From: Arabidopsis thaliana
Lineage: Eukaryota; Streptophyta; Magnoliopsida; Brassicales; Brassicaceae
Direction of reading: 5' to 3'
DNA length: 64,000 nucleotides
Assembly (NCBI RefSeq): GCF_000001735.4
Contig: NC_003071.7
Location: 12,889,151 to 12,953,150 of the forward strand
Made by a program: the position numbers and the translations under genes. This document shows positions 1 to 10,756 of this stretch, in pieces (the stretch's first letter is position 1; each line of letters begins with the position of its first letter). The notes under the pieces are model-generated. The model was given only the letters and a program-made list of their open reading frames with translations. It searched no databases and was not told the origin of the DNA.

Positions 1-677
1 AAGAATTGGAATGTCACGTTTGGGCATAGAGAAGGGATAAGGAGAACCAAGACGAGGGTAAATGATGAGAGCACCATAGACCGTGGCTCTGAGCCAGCGG
101 CTATGAGCGTGCCACCAAAGCGTACCCTCTTGATCCTCGATTTTGAATCTGTAAGTGTAGGTTTGTCCTGGACGGATCGGACATTGTGTTATATACTCTG
201 GACCATCGGCCCACGGATTCCGCAGCTGTCTGATTCCATGCCTATCCCAAAAAACAGAGCAAAAAACAAAGTATGAAAACAGAGAACATAACATAACATA
301 TGTTTGTTGAATTTGATGGTCAAATATTTTACCAATGAATACTAATGTTGTAACGGGCTCTGTTGATGACAGTGATTGCGAGAGAGTCACCGTTCCTGAC
401 CACAAGCGTTGGACCAGGGTACTGACCATTCACAGTGATGCTTTGGTGAGTTCTGCACAGCCTCTTCACTGGTGTCGGTGTGATCTAAAGTCATCGTCGT
501 TTAAACTTAAATTAAGGGAATTCTATAAACGTAAGAACATACCAAAAAGCTTTAATGTAACATTAGTAGCTAGCTTACCACGAATTGATGGACGTGATGT
601 TCAGCAGAAGCGAGGAAAGCGAAGTAGGCAAGTAGGGCAATGAAGGATAGCAAGGAGAATCGCCGAAAAGACTCCAT
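1..677 (-). CDS. LAC3: Laccase, 5' part (exons 1-3), truncated by window edge
   Basis: Secreted multicopper oxidase, probably acting on phenolics such as monolignols in the cell wall. Coding exons are 579-677, 333-484 and 1-241; exon 3 runs off the window. Exon 1 gives a 33-residue start with a hydrophobic signal peptide ([14 protein letters not shown]). Exon 2 carries the first cupredoxin strands. The type 2/3 copper motif HWHG is split by intron 2, with the W codon interrupted, and exon 3 carries the second motif, WWHAHS, followed by [10 protein letters not shown], typical of plant laccases. The 152-bp second exon is the usual laccase exon size. The start is the first ATG before the signal peptide, about 75 bp below a TATA box. 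The family call is firm. The LAC3 assignment rests on recognising the neighbourhood and the N-terminus. Confidence 0.93.
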
Positions 678-749
678 TGTTTGCTTCACTGTGAGAAGCT
701 CTCTGTGTTGGAGATTTGTGAGATGAGTTTGGAGAAAAGGAAGGAGTGG

Positions 750-757
750 TATTTATA
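750..757 (-). promoter_or_regulatory. TATA box of the laccase gene
   Basis: On the minus strand this reads TATAAATA, 73 bp upstream of the laccase ATG at 677. The spacing suits a short 5' leader of about 40-45 nt. Confidence 0.7.
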
Positions 758-2115
758 CACACTAAGCGGGAAACAACAGAGGTCTTCGTGAATTCGTTAG
801 CAATTAAACAATTTATTATATTTTACCAAAGTGGAAACTAATATTAGGTTTAGAGTCAGCAGGAGGGAGAAAAAAAAGAAAATCTCACAATGGGTTAAGT
901 TGATTCGGTACACCCACTAGACTAATTCGAAACTAGGATCCTTTATTATTTGATTATTAAAAATCATGCAAATCAAAAATTTCTTGTTTTACTTTGTTTG
1001 TTTTAATTGGGAAGAATTAGCTAAAAATGATATTTATTAACTAAGATTTAAATTGATGTTTTTCTTTAAGTTGGAGCACTTAGAAGATCTTCACATTCTT
1101 CTTCTCTAATGAAATTAATGTTTACGTTCAAACATATGTATCTTCTTCGGTTTCCCTTAGCATACAACGATACACGTTTTTAATTTGCATAAGTTTTTTT
1201 TTTGTTTTTCCTTAAAATTAATTTGCATAAGTTCATTTTTATTATTCTTGGCATTATGGCGTATACATTTAATTTACGTACTTCTATATTATATCCTAAA
1301 ATAGATAATATTCTCTTCTTTTCTTCAAATTAATTTAGTCCTAAACTAAAATACAATAAAGTTTTCGGGTTATCTTTATTGTTCTTTTCTGCATATCCTC
1401 TTATACGTAAACTAGAAAACCTAGCTAATGAGTCGCGCAGCATAATAGCGGTTGCAATACAAAACCAGCCAATGAAAATAAAAAATGAAAGAAGTGGTTC
1501 GATGGGAGTTGAAAATTGTGGTATGGATTTGGTATTGAACTCTATAACTAAGTAACTAACCTTTACTTTTAAATAAATTGTTAGTTGACCTTTTGAGTCA
1601 CACTACATACGTCCATGGGCCATGGTCTCACTCACACCCTCACTTCTATATCCCAATTTCGTTTATATAGATAAATATACATTAGATGTTTATCGACGCC
1701 TAAATTTGACACCTCTGCTACATAAACTTTGTAAGTAAAACGATACTAAACTTGTAAAGGTGCACGCGGAGCTATTTTCAACGTTGAAACAAAGTTGGGG
1801 ATTAAGGATGATCAAGCTATTAAGTACTAACTAATATGACTTATTTACATTCAAAAAAATATTAATAATGTTATAATCATATTCAATATTTAAGTAAATG
1901 TGTGTTTTAATTGGGAGGAAGCAGGTTTATCTTCAACTTGAAAAATCAGTAGCTTACTTAACTCACACCCAAACAAGTACATCTCGTATTAAATTAGGTT
2001 GCCTGAAAATTGACATTTTTTTTTTTGAATATTTTAAGGGCCATAAATTTGTTTAGTTGCTAATTAAGTAAAATACATTGTTTAGTTAATTAATTCGTAA
2101 ATCGTGAAGTTTGAC
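758..2115. other. Intergenic, laccase upstream / GDSL lipase A downstream
   Basis: AT-rich DNA between two minus-strand genes: laccase promoter plus the 3' flank of the lipase. I see no credible ORF, RNA gene or transposon end. Confidence 0.6.
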
Positions 2116-3387
2116 TTAAGTCTTAAGCCACTCTTGAATCTGAGCATCTATGAAGTTCCCTAGGTATTTGTAAGCTGCCTCGGAGGGATGAATGGAGTCC
2201 CAAAACAAGTGATCCGAATGATTCGGACAAGTCTTTGACAAGGAAGTGCACAAGAAGCTTGTTTCCAAGTATCCTGTTCCGCAACATCCTTTCTTCGTCT
2301 CCTTGAATCCTGTTTTTATTTGTACGACGATGAGTATATATTGCATAAGTTAGTAAGGTTCAGATTTAGATGACTTGTGGAACAAGGGAAAAAATTGTAT
2401 ATACCGTATTTGCTAGGGTTTCGGATCATGTCCATCACAGGGTCGTAGACGTTAGCGTAAAGGAACTTGCTTCCGGGTAGAGACGCTTGGATCTCAGGCA
2501 ATTTCTTTACAAGCTTCTGATTGTACAAAATGGAGTCTTTGTTTTCTTGTTCCACACAAATTCCCAAAATGGTTCTCAATTTCGCGGTCAATTGGATCGG
2601 TAAACATCCCATTGGCGGCAACCCTCCGACTAGAATATTCCGGCAACCTAAACTATAAAGCTCCTGCACACAAGAAGAAAAGATTCGAGAGTCAGCACGA
2701 CAAATATAGCTCCATGAAATAATCTGGTCCCAGACCATGAAAACAAAAATTTCAAGATTTTACCCGGACAAAACCGTCAAGCCTCTTGAGAACAAAATCT
2801 TGGTAGCCATAGATAGTAGGATACTCGAGACGCCTTATGGGGATATCGTAAAAGTTCAAGATGAAATCATTAGGCCCTGCGCTTATGACCACTAAAGCGT
2901 TGTTAATAATCTCCATCGCTTTCTTGTCTCCTACGATACCTTTGAGACGAGCAATATAATTCTTGAACATGCTTGGCTGTTGTGAGACCGGAATAGCTTT
3001 GCTAGATAGTGAGGTCTCGTCATCGTAGCCAGCACCCGCGGATGCAAAACAGACTCCAGTGACAATGTCTTGGTCGGAGATGTTCGGTTGTAGAAACGGA
3101 GGAACAAACTCTTTGATGTTGAGTTTTGTGGAGATTACGTCAGAGATTAGCTTTCCGTTTGAGAATCTTCCGTTAGCTTCGTGGCCGGGAAGATCAACGC
3201 CATAAGGGAGGTGATTAGCCTTGAAGACGGCTTGTGAGTAGTAGTTGTTATTGCCTGTGTCTGCCGTTGAGTCGCCGAATATTAGAATCGCCGGGAAAAG
3301 CGGCTGCGTGGTGTTTGCATCCGCATTGCAAGACACGAGGAGTGTTGCAACAAAGAGACCAAACACTATGGTTTTAGATATATACAT
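2116..3387 (-). CDS. GDSL esterase/lipase (paralogue A, At2g30220-like)
   Basis: Secreted SGNH/GDSL hydrolase expected to cleave ester bonds of lipids or cell-wall esters; the natural substrate is unknown. Exons 2764-3387, 2405-2663 and 2116-2309 splice cleanly to 358 residues. A signal peptide (about residues 1-24, VFGLFVATLLVSCNA) precedes block I, FGDSTADTGNN, with catalytic Ser40. Block III is seen as GPNDF and block V as DSIHPSEAAY, supplying the catalytic Asp and His. An in-frame ATG lies 15 bp further upstream (3400-3402); I prefer 3387 because the plus-strand paralogue at 33905 starts at the equivalent position. The paralogue has exons 2 and 3 of identical length (259 and 194 bp), so the two are recent duplicates now in opposite orientation. 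Confidence 0.95.
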
Positions 3388-3402
3388 TGTGTATTTGATC
3401 AC

Positions 3403-6400
3403 TTCCTGTTATTTTGATTCCTCTATAGTGGTGAATTAAGTTAGTGATGGCGTTTTAAAGAGCTTGAAGGTGATGTTCATGTTCTGTTGGAGTAAACATA
3501 GAAGCTTTGAATATAGTCTACGTAAAGATATTAACGAGATTTCACAGATACATTACCATATAAAAGAAGATTTTTTTCTTTTTTTTTTTAGTCCACTTTA
3601 ACGTATTTAACACTTTATTTCAATTCCTTTAACAAGAAATATCTTATTAATTAGGTGTTTGACTTCTCCATATTGGTTGACTTCAATTTTACTTTATTTT
3701 AATTTAAGACATATTTAAATTTATAAATTTATAATTTATTCATTAATTTTGGTTTTGGATGGCTTTTAAAGTTTAAAGATGCACAAAATATACTAACAAC
3801 ACAACGTCAACAAATCATGAATGAAATTTTCAAGAAACGTAATATGTTGGCTTTTATTAAAAAATTATGATCGTCAATATATATATTTTTTTTCGTCAAA
3901 ACATCATTTCTATTAAGTAATCGGAAGGATACTCTTTTATAGAGAGAACCAATCAGAAACCGACTTGCTTACATGGAGATGGAGAGAAAAACTATTACGA
4001 GTTTATGCCTACGATCGTCGATATATAACGCAAGAAATTTGGGTTGTATTATTTCATTTCGAAGCTACATTATAATTTTGTGGAATTATGTTTCAAAATT
4101 TTATGGGCTGGTTCAACATATAAAGGCCCGGCCCTAACAACAATTATCTGTACATGTTTCCTCGTGTAAAAAGAAAATTGAAATTAAGTAATTAACGTAA
4201 GAACAATATGAAACGGTAAGAGCCATAATGAATTTATGTAAATGATACAGCTTCCCTATGCATATTCCTATCATATTTGTTATAAAAGTATTTAATTATG
4301 GTTTGATGAAAAAAAAAGTATTTAATCATGGATGATAATCATATCAACTTTTTTTTTAATGCAGTTGTTGATGTGGTTACAGTTTGGTTATATTTTATGG
4401 CTTCTACTATCTCAGGAGGAAAAATTGATCCCTACATAAAATGAAATCTGAAATGGTTAACATAAAAACTATACGAATTTACGGTCTCATTCAATTTTCT
4501 GACAGTTTCTTTCTCAGACGAACCTAGTAGTTCAACTTCAAGACCACCCCTTTTTTTATATATGATTGATGTTAATGTTATATGTCCTACATCTTCATAA
4601 AATCTCTTGAAATGTCATTTGGATTTTCCTCTCACGTCAACTTAGCTAGTTTTAAGATAGAGAGAGCAACGTGCACCACTAAATCATATAGAACAAAAAA
4701 GGATCTTGCTCACGAGGATAAATCTAAATCAACGCGTATTATCGACTGGAATATCTCCAATGATCTAAGCTATATGTTATTCTCTTAATTTGTCGTTTAT
4801 ACTTACACCATCAGGTTCTTCCCCCCTAAACATTATCCTGTCAAATATTTTTGTTTGTGACTACGAAATTCTAGAAGGTTATATATTAATCTTTCGAGAG
4901 TCTACAATAGTAACAACACGTTTGAAACTTAAAATAAACTCTGCTGTTCATTTTCTTAGGCAAATATTTACAAGAATTAGTTTTACTCTCCATACGTACA
5001 TAACTTCAGATGGTTCACAAATACAGCTCAAAATCTTTCAGAACAAAAATGTAAAACTGAACTTTGTAACTGGAACTAGAAACTAGACTTTGATTCATTG
5101 AACCGTTTGACCAAAAATGACAGCTATGTATCTTTTCTTTATTTCCGATTCCAGCGTTGTGACAAAAAAAATAGGGAGAGACAAGCAACCATATTAAACT
5201 TATAGTTTTGCGATTCTTGTTAGTATTTAATATAATAAGGACCATCATAGTTTCACCAGCATATATCCTATATAAGTAAACTCAAACTTTTGCGATATAC
5301 TACTATATATCTAAGATAGAAATATTTTTAAATGAAGATGAGCGAGTAAATTTTTTATGGTTTAAAGAAAAAATATTCCATTTGAATTTTGCAGTTGAAC
5401 TCCTTTTCTTTTTCTTTTTGGTAGGAAATGAACTCTTTTTCTAATGAGTACAGAAATACAAAATTAGTATCCTTTAGAGTATCATTATATTGTCAGCCGT
5501 ATTTGATATAGTAAAATATTTATTTCCAATCGACTGATTCCTACGTTAAAATATATTATTCAGATTCTAATATAGAAAATTGTTTGCTTGCATAAACTGG
5601 TTCATAAATAATTTAGAAACAAACAAACAATCAGTTCTGTCCTAAACGATTAATTTAACCCTTTTTCACTAACCTCATTCAACTACATAATTAATTATGT
5701 GGTTTATGATCCACCGTGGATACAAGTGTTGTCCAATTGAGGGAAAAGACAGACTTGGCTCACGTTCTTCAATTAATTGATCGTCTTTTAGTTTCATGGT
5801 TAATTAATTTTCAATCATAAGTTCATAACTGAACACCAAAAAGAAATATCTTGTGGTGCACACGAGGCTTATTCTTTGATATTAGAAAATAATTAAAATC
5901 ATTAGTTTCATAATCAATCAATTTCAGCGCCGTTCGTACGTAAAATAGTCGGTGCCTGAAAGCTCCGTGCTACGAAGCTTCCTCATACGTACTTAAGTAT
6001 GTATTTATTCAATAATCATTTGATGAATATGGGGTTTACCAAAACCTTAAGCACCATTAAATTCATGTCATTAAGGGGAAGTTAACGTCTCGAGAGTCGA
6101 GAATCATAATTAACTGATTAATATAATCCTGAAAAATGGAGAATCATGATCTAACTAGATTCCTACGTACATTTGGTACATGCATATTACTTTTTCTGTC
6201 TCATTTTAACAGTGTTTATATAAAATTAACGTTGAATATTACGTAGTACTATTGGTGCAGTTTCAGTCTTAAGCTTTTGTCTTTTCGAGATGAGACATGT
6301 GACAAGAGGCTTTCAAAAATTGGACAAACCATTATTTTTCTTTTATTATTCAATTGATTGGACTATTATGATCGATGTTTATGTAAAACATAGATTTTTA

Positions 6401-7870
6401 TATTATATAATTAAACGATTGTTGTAAAACTGTCTTCTAATGAATGTTATTGTAAGTTGTATTCCATCGAAATTTGATTCGTTCCAGTTTGAATATTTTT
6501 AGTTTATTCATTTAAAATAGTAATAATCAAAGTAAGGTTTTGTTTATTTATTTAGTAGTAAAAACCCCTAATTTATCTCCATAATAATAGTGCTTTTTAA
6601 AAATCGGATCTTATTCAAATACTCTATGTACAAGAACATTATACCCGGATTGGTCGGGAAAAAGATAACAATAAAATTAAATCAGTTAACTATTTGATTT
6701 TAGATAGTTATACTTATAATTTCTTTCTTGTTACGTTATTTAATTATACATTGATCTCCTTTGGGTATCATAACCCGAGCGTAACGGATCCTCTGGCTAA
6801 ATTTCTCCACTTTTTAAATATCAATAAGCTCCTCTTACTATTTTCTATAGTAATTAATACCATGTTGCATACTAGCATAAGTGTTAGATGAAATTAAGTA
6901 CAAATAGGGTACCGGGTACGTACGGGTTAATTTTTTGATTTAAAACGAGAAAAATATATATGTGGCAATTAGCAGTAAAGTACCATAATTAAGAAATATT
7001 ACAATCAAGGACCACAAATTCAGTTAATGCTTCCTTCCATAGCTAGTAGTTGCCTGAGAGCATTTAGACTATTCGAGATACGAAAAGGAATACGAAGGTG
7101 TATCGTTTTACTCTTTTAGATATTACATCGACAGATTATAATTGTTATTCTCATTATTGTTTGTCGTTTTGGGAAGCATTTTTTATCTGGTGTTATTTTT
7201 GTCTTTTCGCAGAATTGCATTACAGTATAACTGTAGAAGAATAAGATGAAAAACAGTTGTAGCAAATTAGCAAATGTAGTATTTGTGTATGCAGTAGTTT
7301 TCACGTATTAAAACTAAAACTGTTTGAAAATACAATAAAAATATTATACGGTCCTTAATTATTCGTAACGAATTTCTTTACTGGATAAAGCATCTATATA
7401 ATTGTTTAACAAAAAATAAAACAAAGCACATATGTTAAAAATAATAGTTGGATATATTATTTAGTAGTTTGGTGTAAATCGTACAATTATAAAGTGCAAC
7501 TTTCTTTCTGATTAGTTTTGAGTCTTTTGACAATATATTCATATATTAATTTCTTCTATCAAATAATTAATCTTATAGTTATTAAAAATTAAATTATTAG
7601 ACAGGTAGATTTTAAGACCAAAAATGATTAAGTATTGACCAAACATTGGGTATATTTTATTGTTAAAACGTAGATTTAATTGAGTGGAATAAAAGAACTA
7701 AATGGTTTTGTAATTTGTACAATGATGAGCAATTGAGCACTATAATAAGGATTAAGGAGGGCTGCTTAAGTTAATCACAAATCCACAATAAGAAGAAAGG
7801 GCATTTTAGTAAATAAAATATCCGTAAACGTTTGGTCAAGCTCTCTTTAATCATTTTTGGTTCACTCTAT
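3403..7870. other. Long AT-rich intergenic region (about 4.5 kb)
   Basis: Separates the minus-strand lipase from the plus-strand DUF4228 gene, so it holds both promoters. It contains a small retroposon tail (3884-4012) and a perfect 16-bp palindrome (ACATAATTAATTATGT, 5685-5700). The ORFs at 4582-4788 and 4790-5086 lack coding character, and I recognise no gene. Confidence 0.6.
3869..4027 (-). mobile_element. Short 5'-truncated retroposon tail with target-site duplication
   Basis: A 129-bp insert (3884-4012) is flanked by 15-bp direct repeats with one mismatch: GATCGTCAATATATA at 3869-3883 and GATCGTCGATATATA at 4013-4027. Read on the minus strand it ends in TTTTGACG followed by an A-rich tail. 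The same end motif closes the LINE fragment at 40.7 kb. Truncation, A tail and target duplication are the marks of target-primed reverse transcription. Too little body remains to name the family. Confidence 0.6.
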
Positions 7871-7871
7871 C

Positions 7872-7882
7872 TATATATATAA
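7872..7882 (+). promoter_or_regulatory. TATA box of the DUF4228 gene
   Basis: TATATATATAA lies 124 bp upstream of the ATG at 8006, leaving a leader of about 90-100 nt. Confidence 0.65.
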
Positions 7883-8005
7883 CCTCGTCTTCCCCACAAA
7901 AACAACACATAACAACAACAAAGAACCAAATAAAAGAAAAAAATTCTATAAGTAATCTTTATTTTGCTAAAGAAAACATAGAAATCTGTTTGCAAAGAAG
8001 AAGAT

Positions 8006-8539
8006 ATGGGAAACAGTTTACGGTGTTGTTTGGCTTGTGTACTTCCATGTGGAGCTTTAGATTTGATCCGTATCGTACATCTCAACGGCCACGTCGACGA
8101 GATCACTAGTCCAATGACCGCCGGCGAGATTCTTCAGGCGAATCCTAACCATGTCTTAAGCAAACCTTGTTCTCAAGGAGTTGTGCGTAAGATCTTGATC
8201 TTGTCTCCTGAATCTGAGCTTAAGCGTGGAAGCATCTATTTTCTTATCCCGGATACTTCTATGCCGGAGAAGAAGAAAACAAAGAAGAGAAAAGAGCTCC
8301 GATGCCGGAAAAAGCCTCTTGAAAGCGGCAACGATATTAATAGTGATCATGTGAGTACTAATAAGGATCTTGATGGTCATTGTTTGACGTTGTGTGAGAA
8401 ATATTTGGAAGATGTTATGTTGTCGGAGAAGATGAGTTCGGCCGGTAAAGAGAATCGTCACCGTCGGAAACATAGCCGGTCGGCGTCAGTGTCCACGTGG
8501 CGGCCTCACCTTGATAGCATCACTGAGGATCTTAATTAA
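8006..8539 (+). CDS. PADRE/DUF4228 domain protein, probably N-myristoylated
   Basis: A single exon encodes 177 residues. The N-terminus MGNSLRCC fits N-myristoylation at Gly2 with adjacent cysteines for palmitoylation, so membrane attachment is likely. The body matches the plant DUF4228 (PADRE) family: a hydrophobic opening (IRIVHLNGHVDEI), the middle segment HVLSKPCSQ, and the typical RGSIYFLIP strand. After it come a Lys-rich stretch (KKKTKKRKELRCRKK) and a basic, Ser-rich tail. Family members are often stress- or pathogen-responsive, but no biochemical activity is established. Some databases label this locus a lumazine synthase; I see no lumazine synthase fold here and consider that label wrong. 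The locus would be At2g30230. Confidence 0.88.
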   Translation: MGNSLRCCLACVLPCGALDLIRIVHLNGHVDEITSPMTAGEILQANPNHVLSKPCSQGVVRKILILSPESELKRGSIYFLIPDTSMPEKKKTKKRKELRCRKKPLESGNDINSDHVSTNKDLDGHCLTLCEKYLEDVMLSEKMSSAGKENRHRRKHSRSASVSTWRPHLDSITEDLN

Positions 8540-8595
8540 ATTAGTACTTCTTCTTTTTTTCACACCTTGTTAATTATGTCTCTATTTTCTTAAAT

Positions 8596-8634
<39 letters not shown>

Positions 8635-10756
8635 GATCCGGAATCGGATTTTTATTTAACATGCCCGGTGAGAAAATTTCAAATATTTTATTTATTATGA
8701 AGTTAAAACCAAAACTATGTACTGTTCTCATGTGGATAAGATCTATGTTAAATTGATGTTCTAATTTCAGTCCGTGGCAGTGAGGACAAGATTCTAAGTT
8801 AAGATCATATGACCATTATCTAGAATTAAAACTTTGTACTCATATGTAAACTGGATCTTGTAGTACAATTAGAATTCCAAAATGCAAAAGAAAAATTAAT
8901 GTAACTAAACCAAAGTATATGAAAATGGTAAAATCATATGATGATGGTAACAAATTACTAACTCAATATTTGTTTAAGAAACATCTGGGTCGAGATCAAG
9001 TGAATAATAGCTAGAGGTCAAGTAAATAATAATGGAAGAGGTTGGAATTTAAGGAGAATTAAATTGAAAATTTTCAATTATAAATGGGTTGATGACTTTC
9101 ATTAAACTGTGGTCATTATAAAATCAGAAGAATTTAAATCATACTTTATATAAGAAGAACTGCATGTTCAACTGTAATGCAACGTATTTAGACCAGATTA
9201 GTTTTTTAAGTTTCGGTGGTTAATTATTTATTGGTAATAATGCGAACTCGAGACGGCTGATTAATTAAGGGTCCAAAGAAAGAGTGTAGAGACGTCAGGC
9301 AATCATGTAAGGTCGTCACATGCAGATGTAGCCATGTAGGTGGACCAATCGATAAGTCTGTGGAACTGAAAAACACAAACCATATGTTTTCAAATAATAT
9401 TAAAATTTTCAATCATATAAAGTGCAAAGAAAGTTAATGGTAGTATTCACTATATATGGACAAATACCATAAAGGCCTCAATGATTATACATGAAGAAAT
9501 CGATAACAATGTTTTTTTTATTTATAACAATTCTGTAAAATTTGGTAACGGCATATATCAATATCAAAGTAATGGAGGCTCTTCAGAATATATTCTTTCT
9601 AGCTGAAATTTAGAGTCAGCAAGATTGAAAGAATGTGAATTATTTACGAAGAAATCTGTTTTTCTTGCTAACATTATTGGGAGAAAAACTTAAAAGCTAT
9701 ATGATGGAGACATCTACAAGTTAAGAAATGGAAAACAATATTAATAAATCTCAACGAAGAAAGAAAAGAAAATGAAAGCTGGCGAGAGCATATGATTCGT
9801 CTGCCTTCACATGGATTCCCATCCTTTATGTCCCATCTCTTCTAAACACCCATCTTATCGTTCACCACATCTTTTTTTTTTTATTAGACCAGACATGTAA
9901 ATGATAACTTCAAGAAAGGAAGAAAACCAAAATTTAAAATTTGGATAAGTATCTACGTTGTAATTAAATGGATGATTTCAAAAGGTTTCTTATAACCAAA
10001 AAATTATACAATTGAAACACGATACATTTCCAATGAAAAGCAGCAAATCGGTTACCAAGTACGAATTTGATTTGCACATTTTTGGCTTATGTCACATATC
10101 TGATATCTGTGTTTGGATACAAACGGGACTTCGTATTTTGATATACGTCCAAAAGTCCATCGTCTTTCTCTTTTTGGCCCTTGTTGTGTTTTGTTTCTAG
10201 TTGTTATATATGTTTATGAAGCTGGGTTTTTTTCTTCTTCTTTTTCATATGTCTTATATTCTCCTCAAGCCAAGGTTGTTGGAGATAGAGAATTGGTGAA
10301 AATATCCACATATTGAAAAACTACAAAGATCGAATTTCAATTGTTTTAAGAGTTACTTTTTCTTTGATGTACGTAGTGACATTTGATACATATGTCCTAG
10401 AAGTGATTATTAAGCATCTCATTTGTTCTTAGGACTAGAGATATAGTTCATAATGGAGTCAGATGCAGTCTTCAATCTATATGAATGATAATATATATGT
10501 CACATAGTTCTGGTTCTCCAACACATAAAACCCTTCACCCCAAAAAATTGCTTACTACGTTGATCTCTTATTAATATATAAATGAAAGAAAAAAAACTAC
10601 TACACTATAACAACATGATGACATCCTGAGACTCAACTCAAGATCCTAAATGCATCTACCTCTTAGATACATCTATGTATAAATATCTCTAGTTATGAAC
10701 TTATGATTAAAAAATGAATGTTACTAATTAAATCAAGATTAAGTCACTTGGTTCCT
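8540..10756. other. Intergenic between convergent DUF4228 and CHX13 genes
   Basis: This is the 3' flank of both neighbours. It opens with the 3' UTR of the DUF4228 gene, including a 36-T homopolymer (8598-8633). The small ORFs around 9224-9412 and 10012-10316 have no recognisable family or coding bias. Confidence 0.6.
8598..8633. repeat. T36 homopolymer
   Basis: An uninterrupted run of 36 T directly after the stop-codon region of the DUF4228 gene, probably inside its 3' UTR. No target-site duplication was found that would mark it as a retroposon A tail. Confidence 0.95.

Noticed and set aside
4582-5086. Two consecutive plus-strand ORFs (68 and 98 codons) in the 3.4-7.9 kb spacer.
   Set aside because: Adjacent but with AT-driven composition, no splice logic and no family resemblance.
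8598-8633. T36 run as the A tail of a minus-strand retroposon.
   Set aside because: No matching direct repeats were found on both sides and the adjoining DNA resembles no element.
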